Shown here piece by piece: positions 1 to 8,227 of a stretch of 64,000 bases of DNA. This stretch comes from Methylobacterium sp. GXS13. Its GTDB lineage: Bacteria; Pseudomonadota; Alphaproteobacteria; Rhizobiales; Beijerinckiaceae. Position numbers and translations under genes: made by a program. The notes beneath the pieces are model-generated. The model worked only from the letters and a program-made list of their open reading frames with translations, did not search any database and was not told the DNA's origin. The stretch is taken from contig NZ_LKKO01000047.1 of the NCBI RefSeq assembly GCF_001455965.1, positions 164,627-228,626 on the forward strand, given 5' to 3'. How positions within the stretch are numbered: position 1 is the stretch's first letter; every line of letters begins with the position of its first letter.

Positions 1-1
1 G

Positions 2-145
2 TCGGCGGTGTTCTCGCTGATCATCGGGCTCAACGTCGCCGCCGCCGCGCTCGCGATCTTCCTGCTGCGGCCGCTGCGCGCACGCTATCTCGCCGAGGGC
101 GAGCATCCCGCGGCGCTTGCCGCCCAACCGATCCGGGCGGTCTGA
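2..145 (+). CDS. MFS transporter C-terminus (partial), probable oxalate/formate antiporter
   Basis: The window opens inside a reading frame of 47 codons ending in TGA. It encodes one hydrophobic helix (SLIIGLNVAAAALAIFLL) followed by a basic cytoplasmic tail (RPLRARYLAEGE), the usual end of a 12-helix major facilitator. The stop lies 91 bp ahead of the oxalyl-CoA decarboxylase start. Oxalate degraders commonly keep an OxlT-type oxalate:formate antiporter next to oxc, so that role is the best inference. Only the last helix is visible, so the substrate rests on context. Confidence 0.55.
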   Translation, partial: SAVFSLIIGLNVAAAALAIFLLRPLRARYLAEGEHPAALAAQPIRAV

Positions 146-236
146 GCCGCCCGAGACCCGAACGAGATCGATGGCCCGGAGCCTGCACCGAGCCGCGACG
201 CCAGTACCGAAACCGATGGTCGGGGAGATTTCGCGA

Positions 237-1982
237 ATGACCGCTCTGGCAAAGATCGTCCAAGCCGCACCCGAGATCCAGGCCGAGCCGGATCTCACCG
301 ACGGCTTCCACCTCGTCATCGACGCGCTGAAGCTCAACGGAATCGAGACGATCTACGGCGTCCCAGGCATCCCGATCACCGATCTCGGCCGCATGGCGCA
401 GGCGGCGGGCATGCGGGTCGTGTCGTTCCGGCACGAGCAGCATGCCGGCAATGCCGCGGCGATCGCGGGCTTCCTCACCAAGAAGCCGGGCATCTGCCTC
501 ACGGTCTCGGCGCCAGGCTTCCTGAACGGCCTCACTGCGCTGGCCAACGCCACCACCAATTGCTTCCCGATGATCCTGATCTCGGGCTCGTCCGAGCGCG
601 AGATCGTCGATCTCCAGCAGGGCGATTACGAGGAGATGGACCAGCTCGCCATCGCCAGGCCCCTGTGCAAGGCGGCCTTCCGGGTGCTGCACGCCGCCGA
701 TATCGGCATCGGCGTCGCCCGGGCGATCCGCGCGGCCTGCTCAGGCCGTCCCGGCGGCGTCTATCTCGACCTGCCGGCCAAGCTCTTTTCCCAGGTGATG
801 GGGGCCGAGGCCGGCCGGACATCGCTGGTGAAGGTGATCGATCCGGCCCCGGCCCAGCGCCCCGCCCCCGACGCCATCGCCCGGGCCCTCGACGTGCTGA
901 AATCCGCCCGCCGGCCGCTGATCGTGCTGGGCAAGGGCGCCGCCTACGCCCAGGCGGACGAGGCGATCCGCAGCCTCGTGGAGACCAGCGGCATCCCGTA
1001 CGTGCCGATGAGCATGGCCAAGGGCCTGCTGCCCGACACGCACCCGCTCTCGGCCGGCGCCGCGCGTTCGACGGCGCTGAAGGATTCGGACGTGGTGCTG
1101 CTGATCGGCGCCCGGCTCAACTGGCTGCTGTCGCATGGCAAGGGCAAGAGCTGGGGCGAGCCCGGCTCGACCAAGTTCATCCAGATCGACATCGAGCCGC
1201 GCGAGATGGATTCGAACGTCGAGATCGTGGCCCCGGTGGTCGGCGACATCGCCTCCTGCGTCCAGGCGCTGCTCGACGGCATGGGTCAAGGCTGGCAGCA
1301 GCCCCCGGCCGACTGGATCGACACGCTCAAGACCAAGCGCGAGGCGAACATCGCCAAGATGGCGCCCAAGCTCATGAGCAACGCCTCGCCCATGACCTTC
1401 CACGCGGCGCTCGGCGCCCTGCGGACCATCGTGAAGGAGCGGCCCGACGCGATTCTGGTCAACGAGGGCGCCAACACCCTCGACCTCGCCCGGGGGATCA
1501 TCGACATGTACCAGCCGCGCAAGCGCCTGGATGTCGGCACCTGGGGCATCATGGGCATCGGCATGGGCTTCGCGGTCGCCGCCGCGATCGAGACCGGCAA
1601 GCCGGTCCTGTGCGTGGAGGGTGACAGCGCCTTCGGCTTCTCGGGCATGGAGGTCGAGACGATCTGCCGGTACGGGCTGCCGATCTGCATCGTCGTGTTC
1701 AACAACAACGGCATCTATCGCGGTACCGATTCCGACCCGACCGGGCGCGACCCGGCCACCACGGTGTTCGTCAAGGATTCCCGCTACGACAAGATGATGG
1801 AGGCGTTCGGCGGCGACGGCTACCACGTCACCTCGCCGGACGAGCTGACCCGGGCGGTCAACGCTGCGATGGATTCCGGCCGGCCGGCGCTGGTCAACGC
1901 AGTGATAGATCCCGCCGCCGGCAGCGAGAGCGGCAATATCGGCAGCCTCAACCCGCAGAGCGGGATCAAGAAGAAGGCGTGA
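237..1982 (+). CDS. oxc: Oxalyl-CoA decarboxylase
   Basis: A 581-residue thiamine-diphosphate enzyme that decarboxylates oxalyl-CoA to formyl-CoA and CO2 in the cytoplasm, the second half of the oxalate cycle with Frc. Visible features are the N-terminal pyrimidine-binding half with the FRHEQHAG cofactor glutamate (E67), a central domain, and the C-terminal TPP/Mg motif starting GDSAFGFSGMEVE near residue 461 and ending FNNNGIYRG. Length fits the family (about 570). The frame is open upstream to 117, but the ATG at 237 follows GGGGAG at suitable spacing and gives a normal N-terminus. Frc lies 3.2 kb away on the other strand, so the two are not one operon. The 354-bp downstream gap holds a large palindromic element. 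Confidence 0.95.
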   Translation: MTALAKIVQAAPEIQAEPDLTDGFHLVIDALKLNGIETIYGVPGIPITDLGRMAQAAGMRVVSFRHEQHAGNAAAIAGFLTKKPGICLTVSAPGFLNGLTALANATTNCFPMILISGSSEREIVDLQQGDYEEMDQLAIARPLCKAAFRVLHAADIGIGVARAIRAACSGRPGGVYLDLPAKLFSQVMGAEAGRTSLVKVIDPAPAQRPAPDAIARALDVLKSARRPLIVLGKGAAYAQADEAIRSLVETSGIPYVPMSMAKGLLPDTHPLSAGAARSTALKDSDVVLLIGARLNWLLSHGKGKSWGEPGSTKFIQIDIEPREMDSNVEIVAPVVGDIASCVQALLDGMGQGWQQPPADWIDTLKTKREANIAKMAPKLMSNASPMTFHAALGALRTIVKERPDAILVNEGANTLDLARGIIDMYQPRKRLDVGTWGIMGIGMGFAVAAAIETGKPVLCVEGDSAFGFSGMEVETICRYGLPICIVVFNNNGIYRGTDSDPTGRDPATTVFVKDSRYDKMMEAFGGDGYHVTSPDELTRAVNAAMDSGRPALVNAVIDPAAGSESGNIGSLNPQSGIKKKA

Positions 1983-2336
1983 GGTGGGCGGGACAGGGTC
2001 CCTCTCAAGGACACGGGCGTCTCTCTCCCCCCTCTGCGGGGGAGGGTGGGCCGGCCGTCAGGCCGGGTCGGGAGAGGGGAACCCGGGTTCAGGAAAGGGC
2101 GCGACCGGCATGACGGGCGACGCCCTGTCCTGCATCGTCGCTCCCCTCTCCCGACCCGCTTCGCGGGCGACCCTCCCCCGCAGAGGGGGGAGGGATATGC
2201 GGGTGGGCCGGGCCATAGCGCTCATCTGTCGGCAAAGTAATGTTTTTAGCCTGCACATGAGAAACGACCGCCCGCCCCTCCCCGTGGCCCGCCTCGTGCT
2301 AAGCTTCGGCGATACTCACCGCAAAGGTGCGCCGAC
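1983..2336. repeat. Gap with nested palindromic element (2031-2186)
   Basis: No gene is seen in this 354-bp gap. It holds a long interrupted palindrome. CCTCTGCGGGGGAGGG (2031-2046) pairs perfectly with 2171-2186, and GGGTCGGGAGAGGGGA (2065-2080) pairs perfectly with 2142-2157. Between the arms are smaller hairpins (GGCC...GGCC at 2049-2064; CCCGC-TTC-GCGGG near 2155-2167). The whole can fold into a cruciform-like structure of about 156 bp. It may end oxc transcription or be an intergenic repeat; the CTGCGGGGG core recurs in the hairpin at 50818-50846. The promoter of the next gene must lie in 2190-2330. Confidence 0.7.
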
Positions 2337-3908
2337 ATGCTGACCAGACGATCCTTCGTGGCCCTGTCGGGTGCTGCGCTCGCCGCCCCGGCGCTCGCGC
2401 AGGGCGCGTCCTCGCGTGTGCTCAAGTTCATCCCGCAGGCCGACCTGACGGTGCTAGACCCGATCTGGACGACCGCCTACGTCACCCGCAACCACGGGCT
2501 CGCGGTGTTCGACACCCTGTACGGGACCGACGCCAGCTACGCCGCGCAGCCGCAGATGGTCGCCGGCCACGTCGTCGAGGAGGACGGCAAGCTGTGGCGC
2601 ATGACGCTGCGGCCGGGGCTGGTCTTCCACGACGGCACGCCGGTGCTCGCCCGCGACTGCGTCGCCAGCATCGGCCGCTGGGCCAAGCGCGACCCGATGG
2701 GTCAGACGCTGATGGCCTACACGGATGAGCTCTCAGCCCCCGACGACCGAACCATTCAGTTCCGCCTGAAAAAGCCCTTCCCGCTCCTGCCGGACGCGCT
2801 GGGCAAGGTCGGCTCGCCGATCTGCGCGATCATGCCGGAGCGGCTCGCCAAGACCGATGCGTTCACGCAAGTCACCGAGATGGTCGGCAGCGGCCCGTTC
2901 CGGTTCAAGGCCGACGAGCGGATGGTCGGCGCCCGGGTCGTCTACGAGCGCTTCGACAAGTACGTCCCGCGCGAGGGCGGCGAGCCGCAATGGACCTCGG
3001 GCCCCAAGCGCGCCTTCCTCGACCGGGTCGAGTGGCACGTCATCCCCGATCAGGCCACCGCCGCCTCGGCGATGCAGACCGGCGAGATGGATTGGTGGGA
3101 GCAGCCGCCCGCCGACCTCGTGCCGACGCTCGGCAGCCTGAAGACGTCGATCAAAGACCCGACCGGACTGATCGGCTGCCTGCGGATGAACCAGCTGCTG
3201 CCGCCCTTCGACAACCCGGCGATCCGGCAGGTGCTGCTCAAGGTGGTCGATCAGACCGACTTCATGCAGGCGGTGACCGGCGACGACCCAAAGCTGCGGC
3301 ACGTGCCGACCGGCTTCTTCTGCCCCGGCCTGCCGATGGCGAGCGAGGCCGGCCTCGACGTCCTGACAAGCAAGCGCGACTTCGATGCTGCCAAGAAGGC
3401 GTTGGCCGCCGCCGGCTACAAGGGCGAGAAGGTTGTGCTGATGGGCGCCTCCGACTTCCCAAGCCTGAAGGCCCTGGCCGACGTGGCGGCCGACATGCTG
3501 ACCCGCGCCGGGTTCAACGTCGACTATCAGGTCATGGATTGGGGCTCGGTGGTCCAGCGGCGGGCTAAGCGCGATCCGATCGCCCAGGGGGGCTGGAGCA
3601 TCTTCTGCACCTTCTGGGCCGGGCTCGACCAGGCCAATCCGGCGGTCAGCGCGTTCCTGCGGGGAACCGGGCCCGATGCGCCGGTGGGCTGGCCGACGAG
3701 CCCGAAGCTCGAGGCGCTGCGCCAGGAGTGGCTCGACGCGCCCGACACCGCAGAACGCAAGACGCTGGCGGACGCCATGCAGAAACAGGCCTTCGCGGAC
3801 GTGCCCTACCTGCCGCTCGGGCAGTACTTCAACCAGACCTCGTACAAGCCCTCGGTGACCGGGGTGCTCAACGGCGTACCGGTGTTCTGGAACGTCAAGA
3901 AGAGCTGA
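2337..3908 (+). CDS. ABC transporter solute-binding protein, peptide/nickel (family 5) type
   Basis: A 523-residue periplasmic binding protein of the DppA/OppA class. The N-terminus MLTRRSFVALSGAALAAPALAQ is a Tat-type signal: twin arginine in TRRSFV, small hydrophobic core, and an Ala-Leu-Ala cleavage site near residue 22. The mature start LKFIPQADLTVLDPIWTT and the later segments GLVFHDGTPV and VGSGPFRF are characteristic of family 5 binding proteins. No permease or ATPase genes follow; the next gene is on the other strand 9 bp beyond the stop. It is therefore an orphan receptor here, and its ligand cannot be told. Proximity to oxalate genes does not prove a link, since peptides, nickel and glutathione are all bound by relatives. 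Confidence 0.88.
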   Translation: MLTRRSFVALSGAALAAPALAQGASSRVLKFIPQADLTVLDPIWTTAYVTRNHGLAVFDTLYGTDASYAAQPQMVAGHVVEEDGKLWRMTLRPGLVFHDGTPVLARDCVASIGRWAKRDPMGQTLMAYTDELSAPDDRTIQFRLKKPFPLLPDALGKVGSPICAIMPERLAKTDAFTQVTEMVGSGPFRFKADERMVGARVVYERFDKYVPREGGEPQWTSGPKRAFLDRVEWHVIPDQATAASAMQTGEMDWWEQPPADLVPTLGSLKTSIKDPTGLIGCLRMNQLLPPFDNPAIRQVLLKVVDQTDFMQAVTGDDPKLRHVPTGFFCPGLPMASEAGLDVLTSKRDFDAAKKALAAAGYKGEKVVLMGASDFPSLKALADVAADMLTRAGFNVDYQVMDWGSVVQRRAKRDPIAQGGWSIFCTFWAGLDQANPAVSAFLRGTGPDAPVGWPTSPKLEALRQEWLDAPDTAERKTLADAMQKQAFADVPYLPLGQYFNQTSYKPSVTGVLNGVPVFWNVKKS

Positions 3909-3917
3909 ACCGAACCC

Positions 3918-5087
3918 TCAGGCAGGCATGGTTTCCGACCGCGTGCCTGCTCGCTCGGCGCTGCCGGCATCGGCCATCAGCGCCGGGATCAGATCGGTCT
4001 GCGAGACGATCCCAACGAGGCGGCCGTCCGGGTCGACGACCGGCAGGTGGTGTAGGGCTGCCTCCGACATCCGCAGCACCAGCTCAGCCAGAGGCGTGTC
4101 CGGGGTGACAGGTTCGACCGCCGTCATGATGTCGGCGACGCAGCCATGGGGCGCCCGCCCGCGCTCCACGGTCAGCCGCAAGCGGCGGCCAAAGCCGAGC
4201 CGCGGGCCGCTCCGGTCCCAGGCGGCCTTGTCGAGCAGATCGGTCTGCGTGACGATCCCGAGCACCCGGGCGCGCTCGTCCGTGACCGGCAGGGCCTTGA
4301 TCCGGTGGCGGCGCAGCAGCCGCAAAGCCTCCGCCAGAGAATCGTGGGGCGCGAGCCCGATCACGTCCCGGGACATGATCGACGCGCAGGTGGTCTGCCC
4401 CGGGCGACGTCCGTAGACGCGCATCTGCACGCGCCGCAGAATCTGCTCCAGATCGCTGCGGTCGACATCGAGCAGCTGGTCGAAATCTTCCAGCGCGGCG
4501 TCCAGATCGGAGGTCAGGAAGCCGAGTCGGTCGGCCGGGGCCGGGTCGTCGGTGCGCGGGCCGGCTGGGCGCAGATGCGGATAGGCGCGGCCCGTGAGAT
4601 TGTTGAACAGCAGGGCCGCACTCAGCAGCAGCAGCGAATTGGCCGCCACCGGCCAGAGCACGAAGCCGTAGCCGAGCTCCCGGATCGCCGGGCCGCCCAG
4701 AACCGCCGTGAGCGCCACTGCCCCGCTCGGCGGATGTAGGCAGCGCAGGGCCATCATCAGGGCGATCGCCAACCCGATGGCCACGGACGCCGCCGCGAAC
4801 GGGTCCGGCACCCAGATCGCGGCCGTGACGCCGATCCGGGCGGCGACGAGATTGCCGCCGAGGATCGACCAGGGCTGTGCCAAGGGACTGGCCGGCACCG
4901 CGAAGAGCAGCACCGCCGAAGCGCCCATCGGGGCGATCAGGACCGGGGCCGCCTCGGGCCCGATCGCGGCGCGGCAGACCAGGCCGGTGGCGAGGACCCC
5001 GAGCAGCGCGCCGCCGGCCGAACACAGACGCTCACGCGTGCTGACCGGCGTCAGCTCGGGAAGGAGGCGGCTGAGCAAGGAACGCAT
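3918..5087 (-). CDS. HPP family membrane protein with two CBS domains
   Basis: A 389-residue integral membrane protein. Residues about 20-170 form the HPP domain, four to five hydrophobic segments with the signature LHPPSGAVAL after RC. A linker follows, then two CBS modules (about 235-300 and 310-375; ASIMSRDVIGLAPHDSLAEA and VADIMTAVEPVTPDTPLAEL). CBS pairs usually bind adenosine nucleotides and gate an attached channel or enzyme. HPP proteins are poorly characterised, with nitrite transport suggested for some plastid and cyanobacterial members. It lies downstream of frc on the same strand (82-bp gap with an inverted repeat), so co-transcription is possible but unproven. Confidence 0.87.
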   Translation of the reverse strand: MRSLLSRLLPELTPVSTRERLCSAGGALLGVLATGLVCRAAIGPEAAPVLIAPMGASAVLLFAVPASPLAQPWSILGGNLVAARIGVTAAIWVPDPFAAASVAIGLAIALMMALRCLHPPSGAVALTAVLGGPAIRELGYGFVLWPVAANSLLLLSAALLFNNLTGRAYPHLRPAGPRTDDPAPADRLGFLTSDLDAALEDFDQLLDVDRSDLEQILRRVQMRVYGRRPGQTTCASIMSRDVIGLAPHDSLAEALRLLRRHRIKALPVTDERARVLGIVTQTDLLDKAAWDRSGPRLGFGRRLRLTVERGRAPHGCVADIMTAVEPVTPDTPLAELVLRMSEAALHHLPVVDPDGRLVGIVSQTDLIPALMADAGSAERAGTRSETMPA

Positions 5088-5106
5088 CGGGTCCGGATCC
5101 CGCGGA

Positions 5107-5143
5107 CGAAGCGGGACGGCGCAGCGCGCGCAATCCCGCTTCG
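5107..5143 (-). terminator. Inverted repeat after frc
   Basis: CGAAGCGGGA (5107-5116) and TCCCGCTTCG (5134-5143) form a perfect 10-bp stem with a 17-nt loop between the frc stop and the HPP-CBS start. There is no T tract, so this could be a weak or Rho-assisted terminator, or a processing hairpin. It would reduce read-through from frc. Confidence 0.45.
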
Positions 5144-5169
5144 GAATAGCAGAGGTCGGGAGCCGCTTA

Positions 5170-6420
5170 TCAGACCGCGCGGGCCTCGTGCATCGCCTGG
5201 ATCTGCGCGGGGCTGTAGCCCAGGCCGGTCAGGACCTCGTCGGTATGCTCACCCAGAAGCGGCGAGGCCTTCACCTCGACGGTCATGTCGGAGAACTTGA
5301 TCGGGCTCCCGACGGTCAGGTAGCTGCCGAGCTTCGGATGCGGCACCTCGACCACGGTGCCGCTGGCGCGCAGCGACTTGTCCTCGGCGATCTCCTTCAT
5401 GGACAGGACCGGCGCGCACGGAATGTCGTAGGTGCGCAGGATGTCGACCGCCTCGAACTTGGTCTTGTCGGCCAGCCATTCCTCGATGGTCTTGAAGATG
5501 TCGAAGATCTTGTCCTGCCGGGCCCGCGGCGTGTTGTAGGCGGCGTCGGTGATCCACTCCTCGCGGCCGAGCACCTTGCAGATCGGCGCCCAGGCGTGGC
5601 CCTGGATCGTGAAGTAGATGTAGGCGTTCGGGTCGGTCTCCCAGCCCTTGCATTTGAGCACCCAGCCGGGCTGGCCGCCGCCGCCGGCATTGCCGCCGCG
5701 CGGGACCACGTCCGAGAACTCCCCGTGGGGGTATTGCGGATATTCCTCAAGGTAGCCCAGCGCGTCGAGGCGCTGCTGGTCGCGCAGCTTCACCCGGCAG
5801 AGGTTGATCACCGAATCCTGCATCGAGACGGCGACCTTCTGGCCGGTGCCGGTCTTGTTCTTCTGGTGGAGCGCTGTGAGGATGCCGATGGCGAGGTGCA
5901 TGCCTGTGTTGGAATCACCGAGCGCGGCGGCGCTGACGGTGGGCGGGCCGTCCCAGAAGCCGGTGGTCGAGGCGGCGCCGCCGGCGCATTGGGCGACGTT
6001 CTCGTAGACCTTCAGATCCTCGTAATGGTGCCCGTCGGAGAAGCCCTTCACGGAGGCCAGAATCATCCCGGGATTGAGCGCCTGGATTCGGGCCCAGGAG
6101 AAGCCCATCCGGTCGAGCGCCCCGGGGCCGAAATTCTCGACCATCACGTCGCAATCCTGGATCAACTTTTCCAGGACCTCCTTTCCGGCCTGGGTCTTGG
6201 TGTCCAGCGTCAGCGAGCGCTTGTTGGAATTGAGCATCGTGAAGTAGAGCGCGTCCGCATCCTCGACGTGGCGCAGTTGCGTGCGGGTGACGTCGCCCGC
6301 ACCCGGCCGCTCGACCTTGATCACGTCGGCGCCAAACCACGCGAGCAATTGCGTGCAGGCGGGACCGGCCTGGACGTGGGTGAAGTCGATGATCTTGATC
6401 CCATCCAACGGCTTGCTCAT
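5170..6420 (-). CDS. frc: Formyl-CoA:oxalate CoA-transferase
   Basis: A 416-residue class III (CaiB/BaiF) CoA-transferase. It moves CoA from formyl-CoA to oxalate, feeding oxalyl-CoA to Oxc. The catalytic aspartate of the family is present in GDSNTGMH and falls at residue 169, the same number as in the Oxalobacter formigenes enzyme. The N-terminal Rossmann segment (GIKIIDFTHVQAGP, LLAWFGADVIKVERPGAGD) and the glycine-rich loop (GGNAGGGGQPG, near 240-250) are also intact. Length is normal. The ATG at 6420 is 53 bp downstream of the PAS gene stop on the same strand, suggesting a PAS-frc transcript. A palindrome at 7090-7111 is the likely control point. Confidence 0.96.
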   Translation of the reverse strand: MSKPLDGIKIIDFTHVQAGPACTQLLAWFGADVIKVERPGAGDVTRTQLRHVEDADALYFTMLNSNKRSLTLDTKTQAGKEVLEKLIQDCDVMVENFGPGALDRMGFSWARIQALNPGMILASVKGFSDGHHYEDLKVYENVAQCAGGAASTTGFWDGPPTVSAAALGDSNTGMHLAIGILTALHQKNKTGTGQKVAVSMQDSVINLCRVKLRDQQRLDALGYLEEYPQYPHGEFSDVVPRGGNAGGGGQPGWVLKCKGWETDPNAYIYFTIQGHAWAPICKVLGREEWITDAAYNTPRARQDKIFDIFKTIEEWLADKTKFEAVDILRTYDIPCAPVLSMKEIAEDKSLRASGTVVEVPHPKLGSYLTVGSPIKFSDMTVEVKASPLLGEHTDEVLTGLGYSPAQIQAMHEARAV

Positions 6421-6473
6421 CTGGCGTTCTCCCTTGCACGGTGAGGCTTGCGGTCTTCGGACGGTCCCGGTCG

Positions 6474-6935
6474 TCAGGATCCGTTCGGAAGGGCTTCGAG
6501 CTCGGCCACGCGCTGGCGCAGGCGCTTCTCCTCGATCCAGCGCTCGGTCTCGTCGCGGATCACCGCGACGATGCCGGTCACCCGGTCCGACGCGTCCCGG
6601 ATCATTCCGACCGTGAAGGCGATGGAGAGCTGGTGACCGTCCTTGTGGATCGCGGGAACCCGCAGGGTCTCCGCCCCGTAGCGCGTGACACCCGTCCGCA
6701 TGATCTTGGCGTAGCCGTCCCAGTGACGGCGCCGGTGCCGCTCCGGGGTGATCAGGTCGAGGGTTTGACCGAGGGCGTCCGCGGCGGTGAAGCCGAAGAT
6801 CCGCTCGGCGGCCGGGTTCCAGACGGTGATCGCGCCGTCCGGATCTGCCACCACCATGGCGTCGCCGATGGCGGCGACGAAGCTCGCGAGATCGTCCGCA
6901 GCTGGGCGGTCGCGTACTCTGTCAGCGCCCGCCAC
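6474..6935 (-). CDS. Single PAS-domain sensor protein
   Basis: A 153-residue protein made almost wholly of one PAS fold (residues about 17-125: AMVVADPDGAITVWNPAAER, then GQTLDLITPERHRRRH) followed by a PAC segment (IAVTVGM-like strand, IVAVIRDETERW) and a short coiled tail. There is no kinase, GGDEF or HTH domain. The region resembles the heme or flavin PAS of FixL/NifL-type sensors, but no axial ligand can be assigned with confidence. The start is GTG at 6935; an earlier start is not in frame. It precedes frc by 53 bp on the same strand. An accessory or redox-sensing role in oxalate metabolism is inference only. Confidence 0.75.
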   Translation of the reverse strand: MAGADRVRDRPAADDLASFVAAIGDAMVVADPDGAITVWNPAAERIFGFTAADALGQTLDLITPERHRRRHWDGYAKIMRTGVTRYGAETLRVPAIHKDGHQLSIAFTVGMIRDASDRVTGIVAVIRDETERWIEEKRLRQRVAELEALPNGS

Positions 6936-7443
6936 GGATCGCCCCGCCCGCGCTCCGACACTTTGTAGGTGAGCGAAGATGCCTGCGAGAGCGAACGAAG
7001 CTCGAATCCATCATCGCGGCCTCCTTGGGGCCTACGGCGCTAAAGTTCCGGTTTCTCCAAAACTTGTCGTCGCTCACGCCCTGCTTGTTGGTATCTGGTA
7101 TGCCAAATACCGCGATCGGTCAACTAGGCGATCCGAAAACGGCACTTTGATGCAAGATTTCGTTTCGACCGCCTGAGGTGATCACAGTTCGGAGCTGGCG
7201 TCCGATCAGCCCGCCTCGTCATCGTGCGTGCAGTGATGGACGCAGCGATTCGTGGCCGATGGGGCCCGCGCTGCACTCGCAATGTCGGTCCTGCTGCCGA
7301 CCTTCCGGCGGGCCTCTAAGCGGGTCCGCAAGTGAACGGCGGGGGTGCCGGCCTTCTCAGATTCGCCGCTTTCCAGGGGCAGGAGCCGCGCAGCCAGACA
7401 GCACGGGCCGGCATTTCGGCAATCCGCCCTGGAGACCACCCCG
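6936..7443. other. Intergenic region with no convincing gene
   Basis: This 508-bp divergent gap lies between the PAS-frc genes and the capsule-export ATPase. Reading frames inside it (for example 6979-7176 and 7206-7469) have no ribosome-binding site and compositions unlike real proteins. The stretch 7060-7165 is noticeably more AT-rich than its surroundings and carries a 22-bp palindrome at 7090-7111, so the promoter region of PAS-frc probably lies here. Nothing else is recognised between 7170 and 7430. Confidence 0.6.
7090..7111. promoter_or_regulatory. Palindromic operator, GntR/FCD-like
   Basis: A 22-bp nearly perfect palindrome. GGTAT (7090-7094) and ATACC (7107-7111) frame the core TGGTATGCCA (7096-7105). 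Only one position is mismatched and one is G:T. The TGGTAT-ACCA type core is typical of operators of FadR-like GntR regulators with an FCD domain. It is about 155 bp upstream of the PAS gene start. The regulator is not in the window. Confidence 0.5.
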
Positions 7444-8097
7444 GTGATCCGTTTCGAGAAAGTCAGCAAGGTCTACCGCACCGACGGCCACAAGCGGACG
7501 ATCCTGGAACAGGTGTCGTTCACCCTGAAGCCCGGCGTTTCCTACGGGATCCTCGGCATCAACGGCGCCGGCAAGTCGACCACGATGCGGCTCATCGCCG
7601 GCACGGAGGACCCGACCCGGGGCAAGATCCACCGTGGCCTGCGGATCTCCTGGCCGCTGGGTTTCGCCGGCGGCTTCCATCCGAAGATGACCGGCCGCGA
7701 CAACGTCATGTTCGTCGCCCGCATCTACGGCGAGGATCCACGTCGCGTGCTCGACTTCGTCGAGGATTTCTCCGAACTCGGCAGCTACCTCGACGTGCCG
7801 ATCTACACCTATTCGTCCGGTATGGGCGCCCGGCTCGCCTTCGGCATGAGCATGGCCATCCCGTTCGATTGCTACCTCATCGACGAGATCACCTCGGTGG
7901 GTGACGCCCGCTTCTCCAAGCGCTGCGATGAGGTGTTCTCTCAGCGGCGCAAGAACGCCGACATCATCATGGTCTCGCACTCGATGGAGACGATCCGCCA
8001 ATGGTGCACGCAGGGCCTCGTCCTGCTCAACGGGCGCGCGATCATCTACGAGGACGTGAACGACGCGATCGAGGTCTATCGGCGCCTTAACGCCTAA
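7444..8097 (+). CDS. Capsular polysaccharide export ABC transporter ATPase, KpsT-like
   Basis: A 217-residue ATP-binding subunit of an ABC-2 polysaccharide or O-antigen exporter, acting at the inner membrane. Walker A is GINGAGKST, the signature is YSSGMGARL, and Walker B is CYLIDEI. The unusual FAGGFHPKMTGRDNVMF stretch is typical of KpsT/Wzt/RkpS. The frame is open upstream to 7345, but GTG at 7444 has GGAG at 7431-7434 and yields the family's standard start (VIRFEKVSKVY) and length. No KpsM-type permease is present in the window. The next gene, a KpsE-like protein, follows after 130 bp. Confidence 0.9.
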   Translation: MIRFEKVSKVYRTDGHKRTILEQVSFTLKPGVSYGILGINGAGKSTTMRLIAGTEDPTRGKIHRGLRISWPLGFAGGFHPKMTGRDNVMFVARIYGEDPRRVLDFVEDFSELGSYLDVPIYTYSSGMGARLAFGMSMAIPFDCYLIDEITSVGDARFSKRCDEVFSQRRKNADIIMVSHSMETIRQWCTQGLVLLNGRAIIYEDVNDAIEVYRRLNA

Positions 8098-8227
8098 GGG
8101 ATCGCCCCGACGCGGACATGCTTTTGCCGCCTCCCCGTGCGAGAGGCGTCCCACGCGAGCGTTTCGGCGCGGTCGAGACCCCGTTGCGGGGACGACCGTC
8201 GAGGCCGGGGAGGCCGGGGATCACGTC

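Noticed and set aside
117..236. A longer oxc start at 117
   Set aside because: The extra 40 residues have no family likeness, and GGGGAG precedes the ATG at 237.
4708..6444. Plus-strand frame of 578 codons across frc
   Set aside because: It is antisense to frc, whose catalytic D169 and family motifs are intact.
7002..7012. TCGAATCC-type tRNA T-loop sequence
   Set aside because: No acceptor or anticodon stems could be drawn around it.
6979..7176. 65-residue frame in the PAS-KpsT gap
   Set aside because: No ribosome-binding site, and it overlaps the palindromic operator.
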